Source of the DNA: Leishmania donovani
Taxonomy: Eukaryota; Euglenozoa; Kinetoplastea; Trypanosomatida; Trypanosomatidae
Direction of reading: 5' to 3'
NCBI RefSeq assembly: GCF_000227135.1
Contig: NC_018244.1
Span: 570,734 to 634,733 of the forward strand
Length of the DNA stretch: 64,000 nt
The notes beneath the pieces were generated by a model. It was not told where the DNA came from, did no database searches, and saw nothing but the letters and a program-made list of their open reading frames with translations. Both the position numbers and the translations under genes were made by a program. Positions 30,436 through 40,758 of this stretch are shown piece by piece (positions within the stretch are counted from its first letter, which is position 1; each line of letters opens with the position of its first letter).

Positions 30436-32565
30436 ATGACGGACGTCAACTTCGGTCGGCACATTATTATCGATGGGCTCCCTAACAATGTCACTCCCGA
30501 TAAGCGCGACCTCTTCCAGCGCCACTTCTCGCGGCGCATCGGGGAGCTGCTCGGCGGTGAGAAGTTCAGCCTGCATCTCCTGACGGATCCGGAGACAGCG
30601 CTCCTATCGGGTGCAATCCTCAGCTGTGTGACAGAGGCTCAGGCGGAGGCGGCGCTGGCGAAGCTGAATCGCTTCCCCTTCACCAAGTCTGCCGTGCTCA
30701 CGACGTACCGCTGGAGCTCACTCGAGGAGGCGCGCAAGGACGATGGCCCGTACGTGCCGCCGCCTATGGCGAACGACGATGACGAGGAGGAGGCGGAGCT
30801 GGTGCACAATATGGCTGAGGACCCGGATGCGCGTCCGCAGTTTTTGATCAAGTCTGGCGTATCCTTCGACTGCGACTGGTATTGGTTCAACTGGGAGAAG
30901 AATGAGCCGGATCTGTACCGCCGCCGCAAGATCAGCAAGGACGACCCGCTCTGTCGCTGGTCCGAGGTGGACCGGGACAACAAGAAACTGAGCTCCGGCA
31001 TGGTGTGCAGTGCACTGCCGGTGTCACGCCCGCTGCCGGTGTGGTCTACGTACGGCTCCATGGTGATCTCGCAGCACGAAAAGGGCCTGCGCGTGTGGGC
31101 CGGCCGCAGCATGCGCCTCCACTTCGAGATCACGATGGACATCAACGCCTTTATGGTGTCTCCGTGCGAGAAGTACATCATTGTTCAGACGCCGAAGGAC
31201 ATCAGCATCATCAACCTGCGCACTGCAAAGAAGATCCGCACCATCGGAAACCTTGACCTGCACAGCGATGATCTCTGGCCTATCATGCGTTTCAGTGCTG
31301 ATGATTCCCTGGTGGTGGTGTGCAAGACGGGCTACCGCCCCATGGACTCGACCGAGGTGCCGGAAGGCCACCTGAACATCTACGTCTCCGAGACGATGAA
31401 GCTGCTCAAGGGCCGCGGCAGCTCCGGCCATAGCTTCGCCATCCCTGGCCTGTACAAGGCGGAGTGGAACCCGGTGGTGGGCACGCAGATGGCGTACGTC
31501 TGCGAGCTTGGCCCGAACCAAGGCTGGAAGGCTGTTGTGGCTGACATGGTGGTGAACGAGGACGGCGAGGTGGAGCAGCGCGTGCTGAACGAGCGCAACT
31601 TTCTGGTGGCAACGCGACTGGACATGCTGTGGCACCCGGCAGGTACCTTTCTGTGCGTGAGGGTGGCGTCGAAGGGGCCGACGGAGTACTTCCTTTTCCA
31701 CGTCGCGGAGCGCAACGTGCCCATCACTCGCCTCTCCATCAAGCGTGGCTACATCCCGACCCGCTTCGCGTGGCAGACCGGCGGTGACAAGTTTGCCGTA
31801 CTCCTGAAGCGCGATGGCGTCGGCGCCGGCCTTGGCGAGACCGGCGTGCTGCAGATCTTCATGATCGGCAAGCAAGGCCCCAAGGTGCTGCACGAGGTGG
31901 CCACATCGGCGACGCATCTGTTCTGGGCCCCCCGCGGCGGGCGACTGGCGGCTGCCAACTTCGACAAGTCATTGCTGCACTTCTTCGTGCTGCACGACAA
32001 CAACACCATCACGGACAAGAACAAGTTGAGCGGCATCAGCGCGACGAACTGTGAGTGGGACCCGACTGGCCGCTACTTCGCCGTGTGGGTGTCGTCGATT
32101 CACGAGCAGACGCTCGCCCCACAGTACCGCATCTTCGACTACACCGGCAACGAGCTATTCAAGAAGGCCATCAAGCCCCTCTCGCACTTCGCCTGGCGCC
32201 CGCTGCCGCCCACTCTGCTCACGCAGAGCGACGTGAAGAAGGCGCGCGACATGATAAAGACCCTCGTGCGCGACTACGAGGCTACCGAGATGGCGCATAA
32301 GGCTGAGGAGCAGGAGCGCATCGATAAGGAGCGCAAGTCGAAGGAGGAGGACTACATCAAGCGCATGAAGATGGCTGCCCGCTATGCTGAGGAGAAGGGC
32401 ATGGTGCAGACGCGTGAGGAGCAGCGCGCTAACTCGAAGTGGGTTCGCTACAATAACAACCGCCTAAAGGCACTGCCGGACGAGGAGCACATGGTTCACG
32501 AGGACGTCACGGAGTACCACCTCGTGTCGCGTCGCCAGGTCGGCACGGGTGTGGCGAAGAAGTAA
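30436..32565 (+). CDS. EIF3B: Translation initiation factor eIF3 subunit B
   Basis: eIF3B is a core scaffold of the eIF3 complex, which binds the 40S subunit and recruits mRNA. The protein has 709 residues from ATG 30436, which follows (GCA)n; upstream codons are leader. Residues about 9-90 form an RNA-recognition motif (HIIIDGLPNNVTPDKRDLFQ, GAILSCVTEAQAEAAL). An acidic linker follows (DDDEEEAEL). Residues about 185-590 give a WD40-like nine-bladed propeller (SPCEKYIIVQTP, WHPAGTFLCVRV, CEWDPTGRYFAVWVSS). The C-terminus (YRIFDYTGNELFKKAI, FAWRPLPPTLLTQ, then Lys/Glu-rich helix) matches human eIF3b in wording and order. Length is close to other trypanosomatid eIF3B. No missing domain is seen. 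Confidence 0.96.
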   Translation: MTDVNFGRHIIIDGLPNNVTPDKRDLFQRHFSRRIGELLGGEKFSLHLLTDPETALLSGAILSCVTEAQAEAALAKLNRFPFTKSAVLTTYRWSSLEEARKDDGPYVPPPMANDDDEEEAELVHNMAEDPDARPQFLIKSGVSFDCDWYWFNWEKNEPDLYRRRKISKDDPLCRWSEVDRDNKKLSSGMVCSALPVSRPLPVWSTYGSMVISQHEKGLRVWAGRSMRLHFEITMDINAFMVSPCEKYIIVQTPKDISIINLRTAKKIRTIGNLDLHSDDLWPIMRFSADDSLVVVCKTGYRPMDSTEVPEGHLNIYVSETMKLLKGRGSSGHSFAIPGLYKAEWNPVVGTQMAYVCELGPNQGWKAVVADMVVNEDGEVEQRVLNERNFLVATRLDMLWHPAGTFLCVRVASKGPTEYFLFHVAERNVPITRLSIKRGYIPTRFAWQTGGDKFAVLLKRDGVGAGLGETGVLQIFMIGKQGPKVLHEVATSATHLFWAPRGGRLAAANFDKSLLHFFVLHDNNTITDKNKLSGISATNCEWDPTGRYFAVWVSSIHEQTLAPQYRIFDYTGNELFKKAIKPLSHFAWRPLPPTLLTQSDVKKARDMIKTLVRDYEATEMAHKAEEQERIDKERKSKEEDYIKRMKMAARYAEEKGMVQTREEQRANSKWVRYNNNRLKALPDEEHMVHEDVTEYHLVSRRQVGTGVAKK

Positions 32566-34052
32566 GGCTTGGCGATCGACGACGGAGGAAGAAGAGGCGG
32601 CACAGTGCGTGACAACGTCGGCCGAAGGCGTTGTTACGGCGAAGCTGGAGAAAACGAAAAGGCGGACGGGGAATACGCGAACACCAGGCGAAAAGGGCAC
32701 GACAGTGGCCGGAGAGGGGCAGTGTGTGTACGGTGACGCACACCCATCATCCTGCACACGCGCACACACCCATGCATCGTCCACGCTCTCACGAACTGCC
32801 TCCCTCCAGCTCGTCATGCTCGTCTTCCCAGCGTTGATCTCTTCCGTTTCCGTTGTGCCCACACACGCCGCGCACACATGCGCCGTTTATGTGTGCGTGT
32901 GCACACGTCTCTGCGTTCGCGCCCTCTTTCTCTCTCTCCGCTATGTGTATGTGTATGTGTGTGTGTATGCCTTTGACGGCCTGTGCCGTTGATGTTGCCC
33001 GTGTCCCGACGGCGTGCGTGTCGGCGTGTTCACGTGTACGTAAGTTATGTGCGATTTGTCGTTATGATATAGTCTTCTGTTCATGAGGTTAACTAAACCG
33101 TGGCGTTGCTCCACTGGTGTTGTGCGGCTCGCTCTCCCCCGGCCCCATTCTGTGCATGGGAGTGGAGGCGCGCGGGTGAGGTGGCGGGGCACGATACGCG
33201 TTGTGCTGTCCGTGCTGTCCTTCCTCTCTCTTGCTGGTTTTGTTGTTGAGGCTGAGGTGTTTGTACTCGTTGTTTTTTTTTTTCTAAGAAACTTGGCGCG
33301 GGGTCACAAGCACTTCCACGCACGAACGCTGGCAACACACGCAGTTGTGCAGGTAGGTGCTTGTGTGGGCGTTAGCGGTGGTTCTTTTCTTCACCGAACA
33401 CGTGTGAGTGGCAAGCGGTCGGCTGCGCTTCTCTCGCACTTGTCTCTCCACCTGCGCGCCTTCTAACCGACCTAATGAAAAAGAAAGAGAAGAGGCAAGA
33501 GAAGAACGACTACTACTCCAGGGCATCCCTTAAAGGGCCCCCACCCACATACGTGGCCCACCACAGCTGTGATGTATGCGTCTCTGTCGGTGCTGGCAGG
33601 CACGTTCACCATGGGCTCTTCCGTGGGATCGTGCTGTTCGGCAGTCCCCTTGGACAGTTGGGTCTTCGCTGCACCTGGCGAGGCGGTGAAGGAGAAGAAG
33701 AGGGTAGCTCCCGAAGCCGTGACGGGCAGCGGCTGTGAGCGTTTCTCACGATGCCAACTGATGCTAGGCAGGTGATGACTCAAAGGGGTGCCGGCTCCCT
33801 CCCCCTAGCCGGGGGTGGGACGGCTGAGCCGCCCCTCTCTGCTTGTGTGCCTCAAGTTGGATGCCCATGTCTGGCCCTCGCCTGCATCGGCACCCGCTGC
33901 TCAACAGCGCTCTCGCTGCCGCCCCACCCCCATGCCTTCTCTCTCTGTGCTATAAGCACCCCCTTAACCCTCCACCCTCCTCCTGCGCACGCGCATAACA
34001 CGAAGAGGTACACCACTGCCAAGCTGGTAGGCGAAAGGAAGCGATCCGAGTA
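32566..34052. other. Spacer after eIF3B
   Basis: These 1.49 kb include (TG)n-like sequence near 32943-32968 and a T run near 33269-33281. A stretch at about 33470-33780 is open on both strands and less UTR-like than its surroundings (plus strand GSSVGSCCSAVPLDSWVFA, minus strand KTQLSKGTAEQHDPTEEP), but I cannot support a gene there. Confidence 0.4.
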
Positions 34053-35009
34053 ATGCACGCGCTCGCTGTCGGGCTACTTCACCGCCGCCTCTTGGGTTGC
34101 GCTGGTCTTCACTCCGCGACTGCCGGACGTGTTTTGGCTGCAGGCGTTGACACTACAAGTCGGCGCTTCTACGCCGGGGACGCCTCACATCCGCCCAGCA
34201 CTTCCTCCGCGGCGTCCGGTGGTGCTTTCACTGAAGCATGCAGTCGAGCAACGCGCGCGGACAGCGAGTCTGCCACTCGCTGCCACCCAACTGATCAACC
34301 CAGAGAGGCGACGGGCGACTCGGCCGCAGATGCCGCAGCGGCATTCCTCTCTCCGCTCTCCTCACCGCCTCCGTCCACAGCGTCGGCGTCGGGCGCCTCT
34401 ACTGTGGCTCCTCCCACAGGTGGCAGCAACGGCGACTTGGCGATGCCAGACCCCGAGTCGGTACGGTGGGTGCAGCCGACCTACCAAGACGTAGACGCGC
34501 TCCCTATCGTGGATGCGAAGGGCGAATACATCGTGTCACGCGTGCAGTGGCCGACCGGCGAGGCCGCCTACCGCACCCCTGCCCCGGTAGACGACAAGCT
34601 TGCCCCACGCTTCGGCTATAATGTGGTGCAGGTGCGCAAGCACGTGTCATGGTGGAAGTACAACCAAAAATATCCCCGCCTCTCCCTCGCGTACATCAAC
34701 ATCCAAGTGCTCTTTCTGCTCGGTCTTGCCTGGCTCGTCGCCTTCCTTACGAGCGAATACCGTCAGACGATGGAGGCGATGCGGACGCCTGGGGCGATGG
34801 TCGGCGAGCACCGCGGCAGAGGACCGGCAACGAACAGCACGCAGAAAATTTCGTTTGAAAAGGATGAGATGAACGCGCTGCTCGACAAGGCGCAGAACAA
34901 TTGGTACGACGGCAAGGCAGAGGCGTCCTACGTGGGGTCCAAGGCGTACACGATGAAGAAGATCCCGCGCCCGAAGGAGTTCTCCGCGGATGACTTCCGC
35001 AAGCGATAG
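34053..35009 (+). CDS. Mitochondrial-looking protein with one TM segment, function unknown
   Basis: The protein has 318 residues from ATG 34053. The N-terminus (MHALAVGLLHRRLLGCAGLH, then TTSRRFYAG) is basic and hydroxylated without acidic residues, as in mitochondrial presequences. Residues about 50-125 are low complexity (Ser, Ala, Pro). A conserved-looking core follows (VRWVQPTYQDVDALPIVDAK, HVSWWKYNQKYPRLSLAYIN), with one hydrophobic segment near residues 213-235 (NIQVLFLLGLAWLVAFL) and a charged C-terminus (KISFEKDEMNALLDKAQNNW, ending FRKR). Plan and size suit a kinetoplastid-specific inner-membrane protein, but I recognise no family. The dispersed repeat copy 2 begins about 150 bp after its stop. 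Confidence 0.75.
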   Translation: MHALAVGLLHRRLLGCAGLHSATAGRVLAAGVDTTSRRFYAGDASHPPSTSSAASGGAFTEACSRATRADSESATRCHPTDQPREATGDSAADAAAAFLSPLSSPPPSTASASGASTVAPPTGGSNGDLAMPDPESVRWVQPTYQDVDALPIVDAKGEYIVSRVQWPTGEAAYRTPAPVDDKLAPRFGYNVVQVRKHVSWWKYNQKYPRLSLAYINIQVLFLLGLAWLVAFLTSEYRQTMEAMRTPGAMVGEHRGRGPATNSTQKISFEKDEMNALLDKAQNNWYDGKAEASYVGSKAYTMKKIPRPKEFSADDFRKR

Positions 35010-35157
35010 GTGACGCGAGGGGACGCGGCGTGAGAGAATCGCAACTGCAGCGAAATGGGCCTCGGCGCGTCTAGTGCGTAGTTACGCGTCTGCTGATGAC
35101 GGTGGTGACCTGGTTTCTTCTTCGCTCGAAACGCGCGATGATGACGGGAGGGGAGGG

Positions 35158-35537
35158 GGCGCCCCTCTCCGCGCGTGGCGTCTGAGGGTCCCGCACCCAG
35201 CTCTCCGTGTGGAAGGCGGCCGAGCAGCTCCCCTCCCCCTGCTGTATCCCTGCCAAATGCCGAACCGCCTGCGGTGCGGACATGGCCAAGTGCCGACGAC
35301 GTGTGGGAGGTCTGGGCGCCGTGTGGGAGCGACGTGTGGGGCGGGTGGTGGGTGGGTGGAGCTTGCGGCAGGGGGTCGTGCTCTCCGATGCCTGAGCCGG
35401 CGCATTGCTGGAAGGCGTGCGTCCGGGGCTGCGTCGCACGACGCGATGGGTGGCCTGTGGCAGGGCCGGTGGGGTGCGGAGTTGAGTCTCACCTCCTGGT
35501 GAATGGCAGAGGCAGTGGCCACACGTTGAGTAAAGAA
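35158..35537 (+). repeat. Dispersed ~360-bp repeat, copy 2 (SIDER-like)
   Basis: It runs from GAGGGGGCGCCCCTCTCCGC through GGTGGGTGGGTGGAGCTTGC to GCCACACGTTGAGTAAAGAA. By eye it is the same as copy 4 over about 345 bases apart from the last dozen, including the shared variants AGCAGCTCCCC and GGCCGGTGGGGTGCGG. It is in sense orientation just after a stop codon, so it would lie in the 3'UTR of the 34053-35009 gene. Confidence 0.75.
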
Positions 35538-36089
35538 GGGGCCGAAGTGCCTGCGCGTGAGGGCCGCGCCACCGGTGAGCAGCAACAAACGCTTCCTGCT
35601 TTTCTTTGAGAATGGGCAGGCGGGCTGATGCTCGCCGACGCATCCCGACTTCCGTACTGGTATCTCGCCGGGGTAGTGGGAGCGGATTGCTGGAACATGC
35701 ACAGACACGCTGGCCGAGACGCCACGAACACAACAGTGGAAAATATTGCCAATGGAGGACAGCACCGGACGCGCGTCTTGCGGCTGTGACGGTCCGTAAG
35801 GCAAGATGGAGTGTGCAGGACAAGCGCTCACACGAATGCAGCCGCGCGCATCGCTGAAACAAAGAGAGCTGCGGGAGCGCGAGATCAAGCGGGACTCTGA
35901 TGCAGTGGTTGTCGTTGTCAGGCATAGCCGCAGCGGCACAGGTTTCGCCCATGACGCCGCTTTTTAATGGTTGCCTTGTCTCCCCCGGCTCTCTTCGTCT
36001 TGCTCTGCCTCTCTTCGCTGGTTCGACATCATGCGCATGTTGTACTCGCCCGCGCGTGGCGCTCTCTGCCCGCCTTTCCGACGCGCTCG

Positions 36090-36154
36090 TTGTTTTTCTT
36101 TTTTTTTTGGTCGCTGCCCGCTCTTTCACGTGTGTGTGTGGGGGGGGGGCGTAG
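36090..36154 (+). promoter_or_regulatory. Candidate trans-splice acceptor for METTL25-like gene
   Basis: A T-rich tract (TTGTTTTTCTTTTTTTTTTG, 36090-36108) is followed by its first AG at 36153-36154. The first ATG after this AG is 36249, which supports that start over the ATG at 35967 in the same frame. Confidence 0.5.
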
Positions 36155-36248
36155 TGCTGCCCATCGCACTCGCAGGTGCACGCAAGCAACCCCTTTTCCA
36201 GCTTGTGCGATCACGCTCACAGAGAGGCACTCGTCTTCTTATACGGCT

Positions 36249-39200
36249 ATGCCTGCTTGGCACTCGCTGGCGTTGCCGCTTTCGGCCGACTACGCGCATA
36301 ACGAACGTGAGGGTTTCTCGTTCTTCTGCACCAGTGGCAGCTGCGACAGTACGACAACTTTGGACCGCTACCTGGACGATCTGTGCGCCTTTCTGCGCAG
36401 TGCCGGGCTCATCCAGTCCCACCCGGACAACTACTTCCAGCTCATCCGCGGCGAGAGGTGGGCCGCGTCATCGGTGCACTTCGACAACTCCCCTGTCGAG
36501 GCGGAGGAGCTCGCGCACACGAAGGCGCTGCTGAGCGCCTTCAAACCACTCTTGCAGGGCGATGACGCCATGTCCAAGCTGCGTGCGCTGGTTCGAGATG
36601 GCCCGCCGACAGACGCAGGGCAGTGCGCCGGCGCGCTGGCCGGCGACGTAGGCGCTTCGTCAGCCTCGTGGTCGCCGGCCAGTCTCTCCTCTCTCGCCCC
36701 ACTTCAGGAGTTCTACGCCGCCACGCGGCGCTTAATGCTAGGCCGTGCGCGCCGTGTCGAGAACGACGTCGCCAGTCTCACACTCGTGACAGAGGCTGAG
36801 CGGCGGACCATCGACCGCGACTCCTCCAGCGCACAGACGCAGCAACAGCACGAGCAGGATATACTCGACCTCGTCGTTTCGCAGGGCATGAACCTGAAAA
36901 AGCAGCACGAGGTGCCCATCATGCGAATGACCATACGCGACTTGGTGCTGTGCTGCAACGCCGGCGTGGGGCGCGCGTCTGCAGTGCGACTGCAAACCGG
37001 AGAACAGGAGGATGTGAGAGGGAAGACCGGGAAGCACCGCTGTGGTGACGTTGCTCCAGTCGGCACAGTGATCAACATAGGCGAGGGAAAGGGCTACGTG
37101 TCGCGTGCAGTGTCTCTGTGCGATAATCTCCAGGTGGTCGGCCTCGACTGCAACCCCGCTCACAAGGAGCGTGCCGTGGAGCGCTTCGAATCGCTTGTGG
37201 AGACGAGCCTCTCCTCACGCGACGGGCGGCCCCGCGTCAATCTCCTGTACGAGCCGCGCGGCCACGTGGCAAGCATCGCCTGCCGGGTCGGGGAGAAGGT
37301 GGACTGGGAGTCGCTGCTGCATGGCCACGTCCGAACGTGCGCAGACCCGTGCTGCTTGCTCTCCAAGAGCTGCGGTGGCGACACTTGTTCGGCTGTGGGG
37401 ACTGCCGTAGAGGATCAAGGCTCCATCGCCGAGGACGACGCCGCTGTCTTGACGCGCACTCGCGGCGACGATACGGTGAAGCTGGCCTGCCGAGTCTGCG
37501 GCAAAGTTGTCCGACAGGACTGCACCGCAGCCATCATGAAGCACGTCTACAAACATCTGCACGGCGGCATTGGGCCTAGAGCGGCTGCGAGCGGCGTGCA
37601 CGCACTGGATAATGCGACGGAAACGTTGTCCCCGCCACCACCGCACCAGATGCGCGTTCCGGCGTTGACGGAGGTGCAGCAGTGGAACGTGTCGCTGCCC
37701 CAGCACGCGTACGTGGCGAAGCTGACAGAGCACTTCTTCGCTGTCACGGACGTCGATAAACGGCATCTATCCAACCGAAACGATGCGGCGCTGCTCAGAC
37801 GTGTCGCCGTTGACGGTGAGGGCGGTACTGCTCTGCGGGGCAGCTCAAGTAAGGCCACGCCACGGTACCTCACCTTGGCGCCCCGAGCACACGGTGAGGT
37901 CCGTGGTGCCACAAGCGGGGCCCAGCGGCGGCGGCGCTCGCCGCCAGAGCACGCGCCTGTCACGCTCGAGCCCGCCTACACTGCTCGTGGCTATCGCGTA
38001 GTGCTGCTGATGGCTGTGGAAGAGGCGACCGCATCCAGAGAGCACTTGCTTTCGCCAGCCAGCTCCGGCAGTCCGGTTGATGGAGGCGAGGCCCAAGGAG
38101 TAGTGGTGACGCCGCCGGCGCGCGAGCGTGAGGCAGGGCCAGGCTTGACCTCTTCCGCTGCCGGGCAACCACCCCAGATGTGGTCATACACGCAAGTGCG
38201 TGCCACCGTTGTCGGCTACGACGGTGGCGTAGACAGCCACCAGGTGCGTGTCGACCAGGAAAGCAAGAAGCGCACGCTACGGCTCTACCGCCTGCGGGCG
38301 GGCGCCACAGCAGCGGCACGGGAGTGTGTGCTCGAGTTGACGGACCGCCACGGTGGCGGCATCGCATGCGTAGGCGACTGGCAGCTGCCAGATGCGGGGA
38401 CATGGGGCCGTGAGCGCGTTGCGCTCGTCTTGGCAGTACTGCCGCCTGCCCTTCCCTCCACCCCTGTGGTGTGCGTGCCTAGCGTGCGGAACACAGTCCT
38501 CATTGGTCTGCACTCGTGCGGCGACTTGGGCTCCAACATATGCCGCGTCTTCCGCAACAGCTCGGCGCGTGGTCTGCTGCTTGTCAGCTGCTGCTGGCAC
38601 GCGCTGACGCCGCATGGCTTTCCGCTGAGCCGCGCACTGCAGCGCCGCGGCTTGACAACTAACAGCATCTCGCTCCTCCTTGCCACGCAGCCGCTGGATG
38701 CCTGGTCGACGGCCTCGCCCGAGGGCCACCGCAGCTCTGCCAAGCTGCTCTTCTTTCGCAGCCTCTTCAAGCTCCTGTGGAGACAACTGGCAGGGATGTG
38801 GGAGGCAGGGCGGAAGGACGGGTCTGTGTCACGTCCTTCCGGCTGCGCACACACTGACACCTTGGGAGGCGATGACACGTGCGCGTTCCCGGACGTGCCG
38901 CCGCATCTTGAGCCTGCCTTTCTTCGACGAATCTCGCGCGAGAAGGACACGCTGACCTTCACCCAATTTGTGCACGCCGTCGCCGCCGAGTACGTCTACT
39001 CCGGGTCTTCCAAGGACACCCCGTACACGCCGTGGAACATTGGGCGGTGCTGCGCAGTGTGCCGAACGGCGCAGGAGGCGCACGCGCGGTACGCGCTCAC
39101 GCAGCAGCGTCTGCCTGAGACGATGGGGGCATGCTTTGAAGAGGAGCACTTCGCTTCCTTCCTCGGTCTGACCGTGCTGCGCATGTGGATGTGCCACCTG

Positions 39201-39395
39201 GTCGAGTCGCTGCTTCTCCTGGATCGCGCCCTCTACTTGCATGAGGAGCTGTCAGAGTGCCATAGCCGTGCAGCAGGGGCACCGGCAGACGAGGCAGAGA
39301 GTAGCGCGGTGGCGCTTGTGCCGTTGTTCGACGGCGCCTTGTCGCCCCGCATGTATGGCGTCCTTGCCCGTCGTGGCGGGTCAGCGTGCGCCTAA
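36249..39395 (+). CDS. METTL25-like SAM-dependent methyltransferase
   Basis: It has 1048 residues from ATG 36249; the frame is open to 35967, but that region lies upstream of the likely splice acceptor. Residues about 273-285 give a SAM-binding loop (VINIGEGKGYVSRAV), followed by the acidic strand VVGLDCNPAHKERA. Family-specific motifs of METTL25/METTL25B appear later: LIGLHSCGDLGSNI near residue 755 with LLLVSCCWHAL, and a C-terminal helical part (ARYALTQQRLPETM, FASFLGLTVLRMWMCHLVE). Upstream, KKQHEVPIMRMTI also fits the family. It is much longer than human METTL25 (about 600 residues) because of low-complexity and Cys-rich inserts between about 350 and 700, one holding a zinc-finger-like CRVCGKVVRQDCTAAIMKHV. 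The substrate is unknown to me. Confidence 0.8.
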   Translation: MPAWHSLALPLSADYAHNEREGFSFFCTSGSCDSTTTLDRYLDDLCAFLRSAGLIQSHPDNYFQLIRGERWAASSVHFDNSPVEAEELAHTKALLSAFKPLLQGDDAMSKLRALVRDGPPTDAGQCAGALAGDVGASSASWSPASLSSLAPLQEFYAATRRLMLGRARRVENDVASLTLVTEAERRTIDRDSSSAQTQQQHEQDILDLVVSQGMNLKKQHEVPIMRMTIRDLVLCCNAGVGRASAVRLQTGEQEDVRGKTGKHRCGDVAPVGTVINIGEGKGYVSRAVSLCDNLQVVGLDCNPAHKERAVERFESLVETSLSSRDGRPRVNLLYEPRGHVASIACRVGEKVDWESLLHGHVRTCADPCCLLSKSCGGDTCSAVGTAVEDQGSIAEDDAAVLTRTRGDDTVKLACRVCGKVVRQDCTAAIMKHVYKHLHGGIGPRAAASGVHALDNATETLSPPPPHQMRVPALTEVQQWNVSLPQHAYVAKLTEHFFAVTDVDKRHLSNRNDAALLRRVAVDGEGGTALRGSSSKATPRYLTLAPRAHGEVRGATSGAQRRRRSPPEHAPVTLEPAYTARGYRVVLLMAVEEATASREHLLSPASSGSPVDGGEAQGVVVTPPAREREAGPGLTSSAAGQPPQMWSYTQVRATVVGYDGGVDSHQVRVDQESKKRTLRLYRLRAGATAAARECVLELTDRHGGGIACVGDWQLPDAGTWGRERVALVLAVLPPALPSTPVVCVPSVRNTVLIGLHSCGDLGSNICRVFRNSSARGLLLVSCCWHALTPHGFPLSRALQRRGLTTNSISLLLATQPLDAWSTASPEGHRSSAKLLFFRSLFKLLWRQLAGMWEAGRKDGSVSRPSGCAHTDTLGGDDTCAFPDVPPHLEPAFLRRISREKDTLTFTQFVHAVAAEYVYSGSSKDTPYTPWNIGRCCAVCRTAQEAHARYALTQQRLPETMGACFEEEHFASFLGLTVLRMWMCHLVESLLLLDRALYLHEELSECHSRAAGAPADEAESSAVALVPLFDGALSPRMYGVLARRGGSACA

Positions 39396-39631
39396 GGCAC
39401 CGCTCCTCGATTTTCCCTTCCCTCATAAAGCTGCCACACCCGTAACGCCATTGAGCACTCGCAACGCGAACTCACGTGCGTCGCCATCACCGTGGCATCA
39501 GCACCTCTGAGGAATAGCTTAGCGCTACCGGTGGCACTGCCACTGGCAGCGTAACGAACCACAGAAACCACAAAGAGAGATGCGACAGGCCTGACATTGC
39601 TGCAGGCGGAGGTGGATCAGCGGTGTCAAAC

Positions 39632-40758
39632 ATGGCCTCCACTGCCCCATCCGCACTGCTCGGTATCCTGGATAATGCCGTTGACGGCATGGAGGAGGAA
39701 TCCCCACTGCGGTCTTTGTCCTTCTCCTAGCCGTGATCTCCGTCTTATTGGACAGCAGAGGAAGGCAGCAGAGCATGCAGGGGCCACGTCGAGGAGGGCT
39801 GTGCCTCCGTGAGTGTGGACTCTCCTCTCGGCCAGGTGCCGCCTTGGCACCCTTCGCGCTCGTCTCTCTTATCTTCTTCACCTCCGCTCCGCCTCTCCCC
39901 AGTTTGAGACGGCGCCGCCCGCCCGCCACGTCCGGTGCCATAGCGCCGGAAAAGACGAATGGGGAAAGGACTCGCCGCGGGCGCAGTCACAGTGTGCGCC
40001 TTCGCCGTATCGCCGTCGTTCCTTTTCTCTTGTTGTGCGTCGCGCGCCGCATTGCTTGCAGCGCCCCCCCCCTCCCCCCCTTAACGATCCGACTCCGGAA
40101 TCTGTGAGCGAGAGAGGGAGCGCGCGCACCCTAAACTTCTCCTCTCCGCACATCTCTGCTCTTCTTCTTTCCTGAAGCTCATTGTCCTCTGTGCTAGTTC
40201 TCCTTGGATGCGGCAAGTGCGTAGTTGCTGGTGTGCTGCGAGAAGGCGTTGCTGTGCGACCCTGCCCGCAACGATGTGTGGCTAGATGCCTTGAGGGTGT
40301 GTGCAGGTGCCTCGCCTGGAAAAGCGCACATACACGTGTCCTGAGCCACCACGGAGCAGCTCGTGCGCCTCCTCGTTCACAAGCTTGTGGAGCGGAACGC
40401 TGAGGCGCTTCGCGCTGCTGACGGCACCGCTGCAGATACGGTGCACCCAAGCGACAGCCGCGGCGGCAGCGGCAGTGACGACTGCCATGTTATGGCTGCC
40501 TTGATCTTCTTGCGTCCCCTTGATACTTCTGCAAGGACAACCGGTGCATCACCTCGTCCACGTTGTTTCCTGCTCGCTGGCGTGTTTTGGCGTGCAACGC
40601 CGCCGCGGTACCAGACCGTCATGACGATGAACGCAGAGATGGACGCTGCTGTGAGCACCGCCCCACACTGTGTATATGGGAATGCGTGTGCGTGTGGGGT
40701 GGCACCAGCCGGTTTTCATTCACACAGGAGTGACCTCCCTCCTGCGACGCCAAGGTGA
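39632..40758 (+). pseudogene. Possible gene relic, unidentified
   Basis: A short frame from ATG 39632 reads MASTAPSALLGILDNAVDGM, then EEESPLRSLSFS and stop. A second frame, open from about 40344 to 40758, reads TEQLVRLLVHKLVERNAEAL, then RAADGTAADTV and later YQTVMTMNAEMDAAV. Both look more protein-like than surrounding UTR noise and both are + strand, but no intact gene connects them and I recognise no family. It may be a decayed gene or chance. Confidence 0.22.

Larger units (their letters stand above)
35010..36248. other. Spacer with repeat copy 2
   Basis: This spacer holds repeat copy 2 (35158-35537), then about 400 bp of less GC-biased sequence of unknown origin, then the T-rich acceptor region of the next gene. 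The long minus-strand frame across the repeat is rejected as coding. Confidence 0.6.

Noticed and set aside
35071..36189. 372-codon minus-strand frame across repeat copy 2, with similar frames over copies 1, 3 and 4
   Set aside because: The shared frame exists only because the repeats are nearly identical; it has low-complexity Arg/Pro composition and differs at both ends in each copy.
35967..36248. 94-residue N-terminal extension of the METTL25-like protein
   Set aside because: The strong T tract and AG at 36090-36154 place the likely mRNA 5' end inside it, and the sequence is Ser/Phe/Leu noise.
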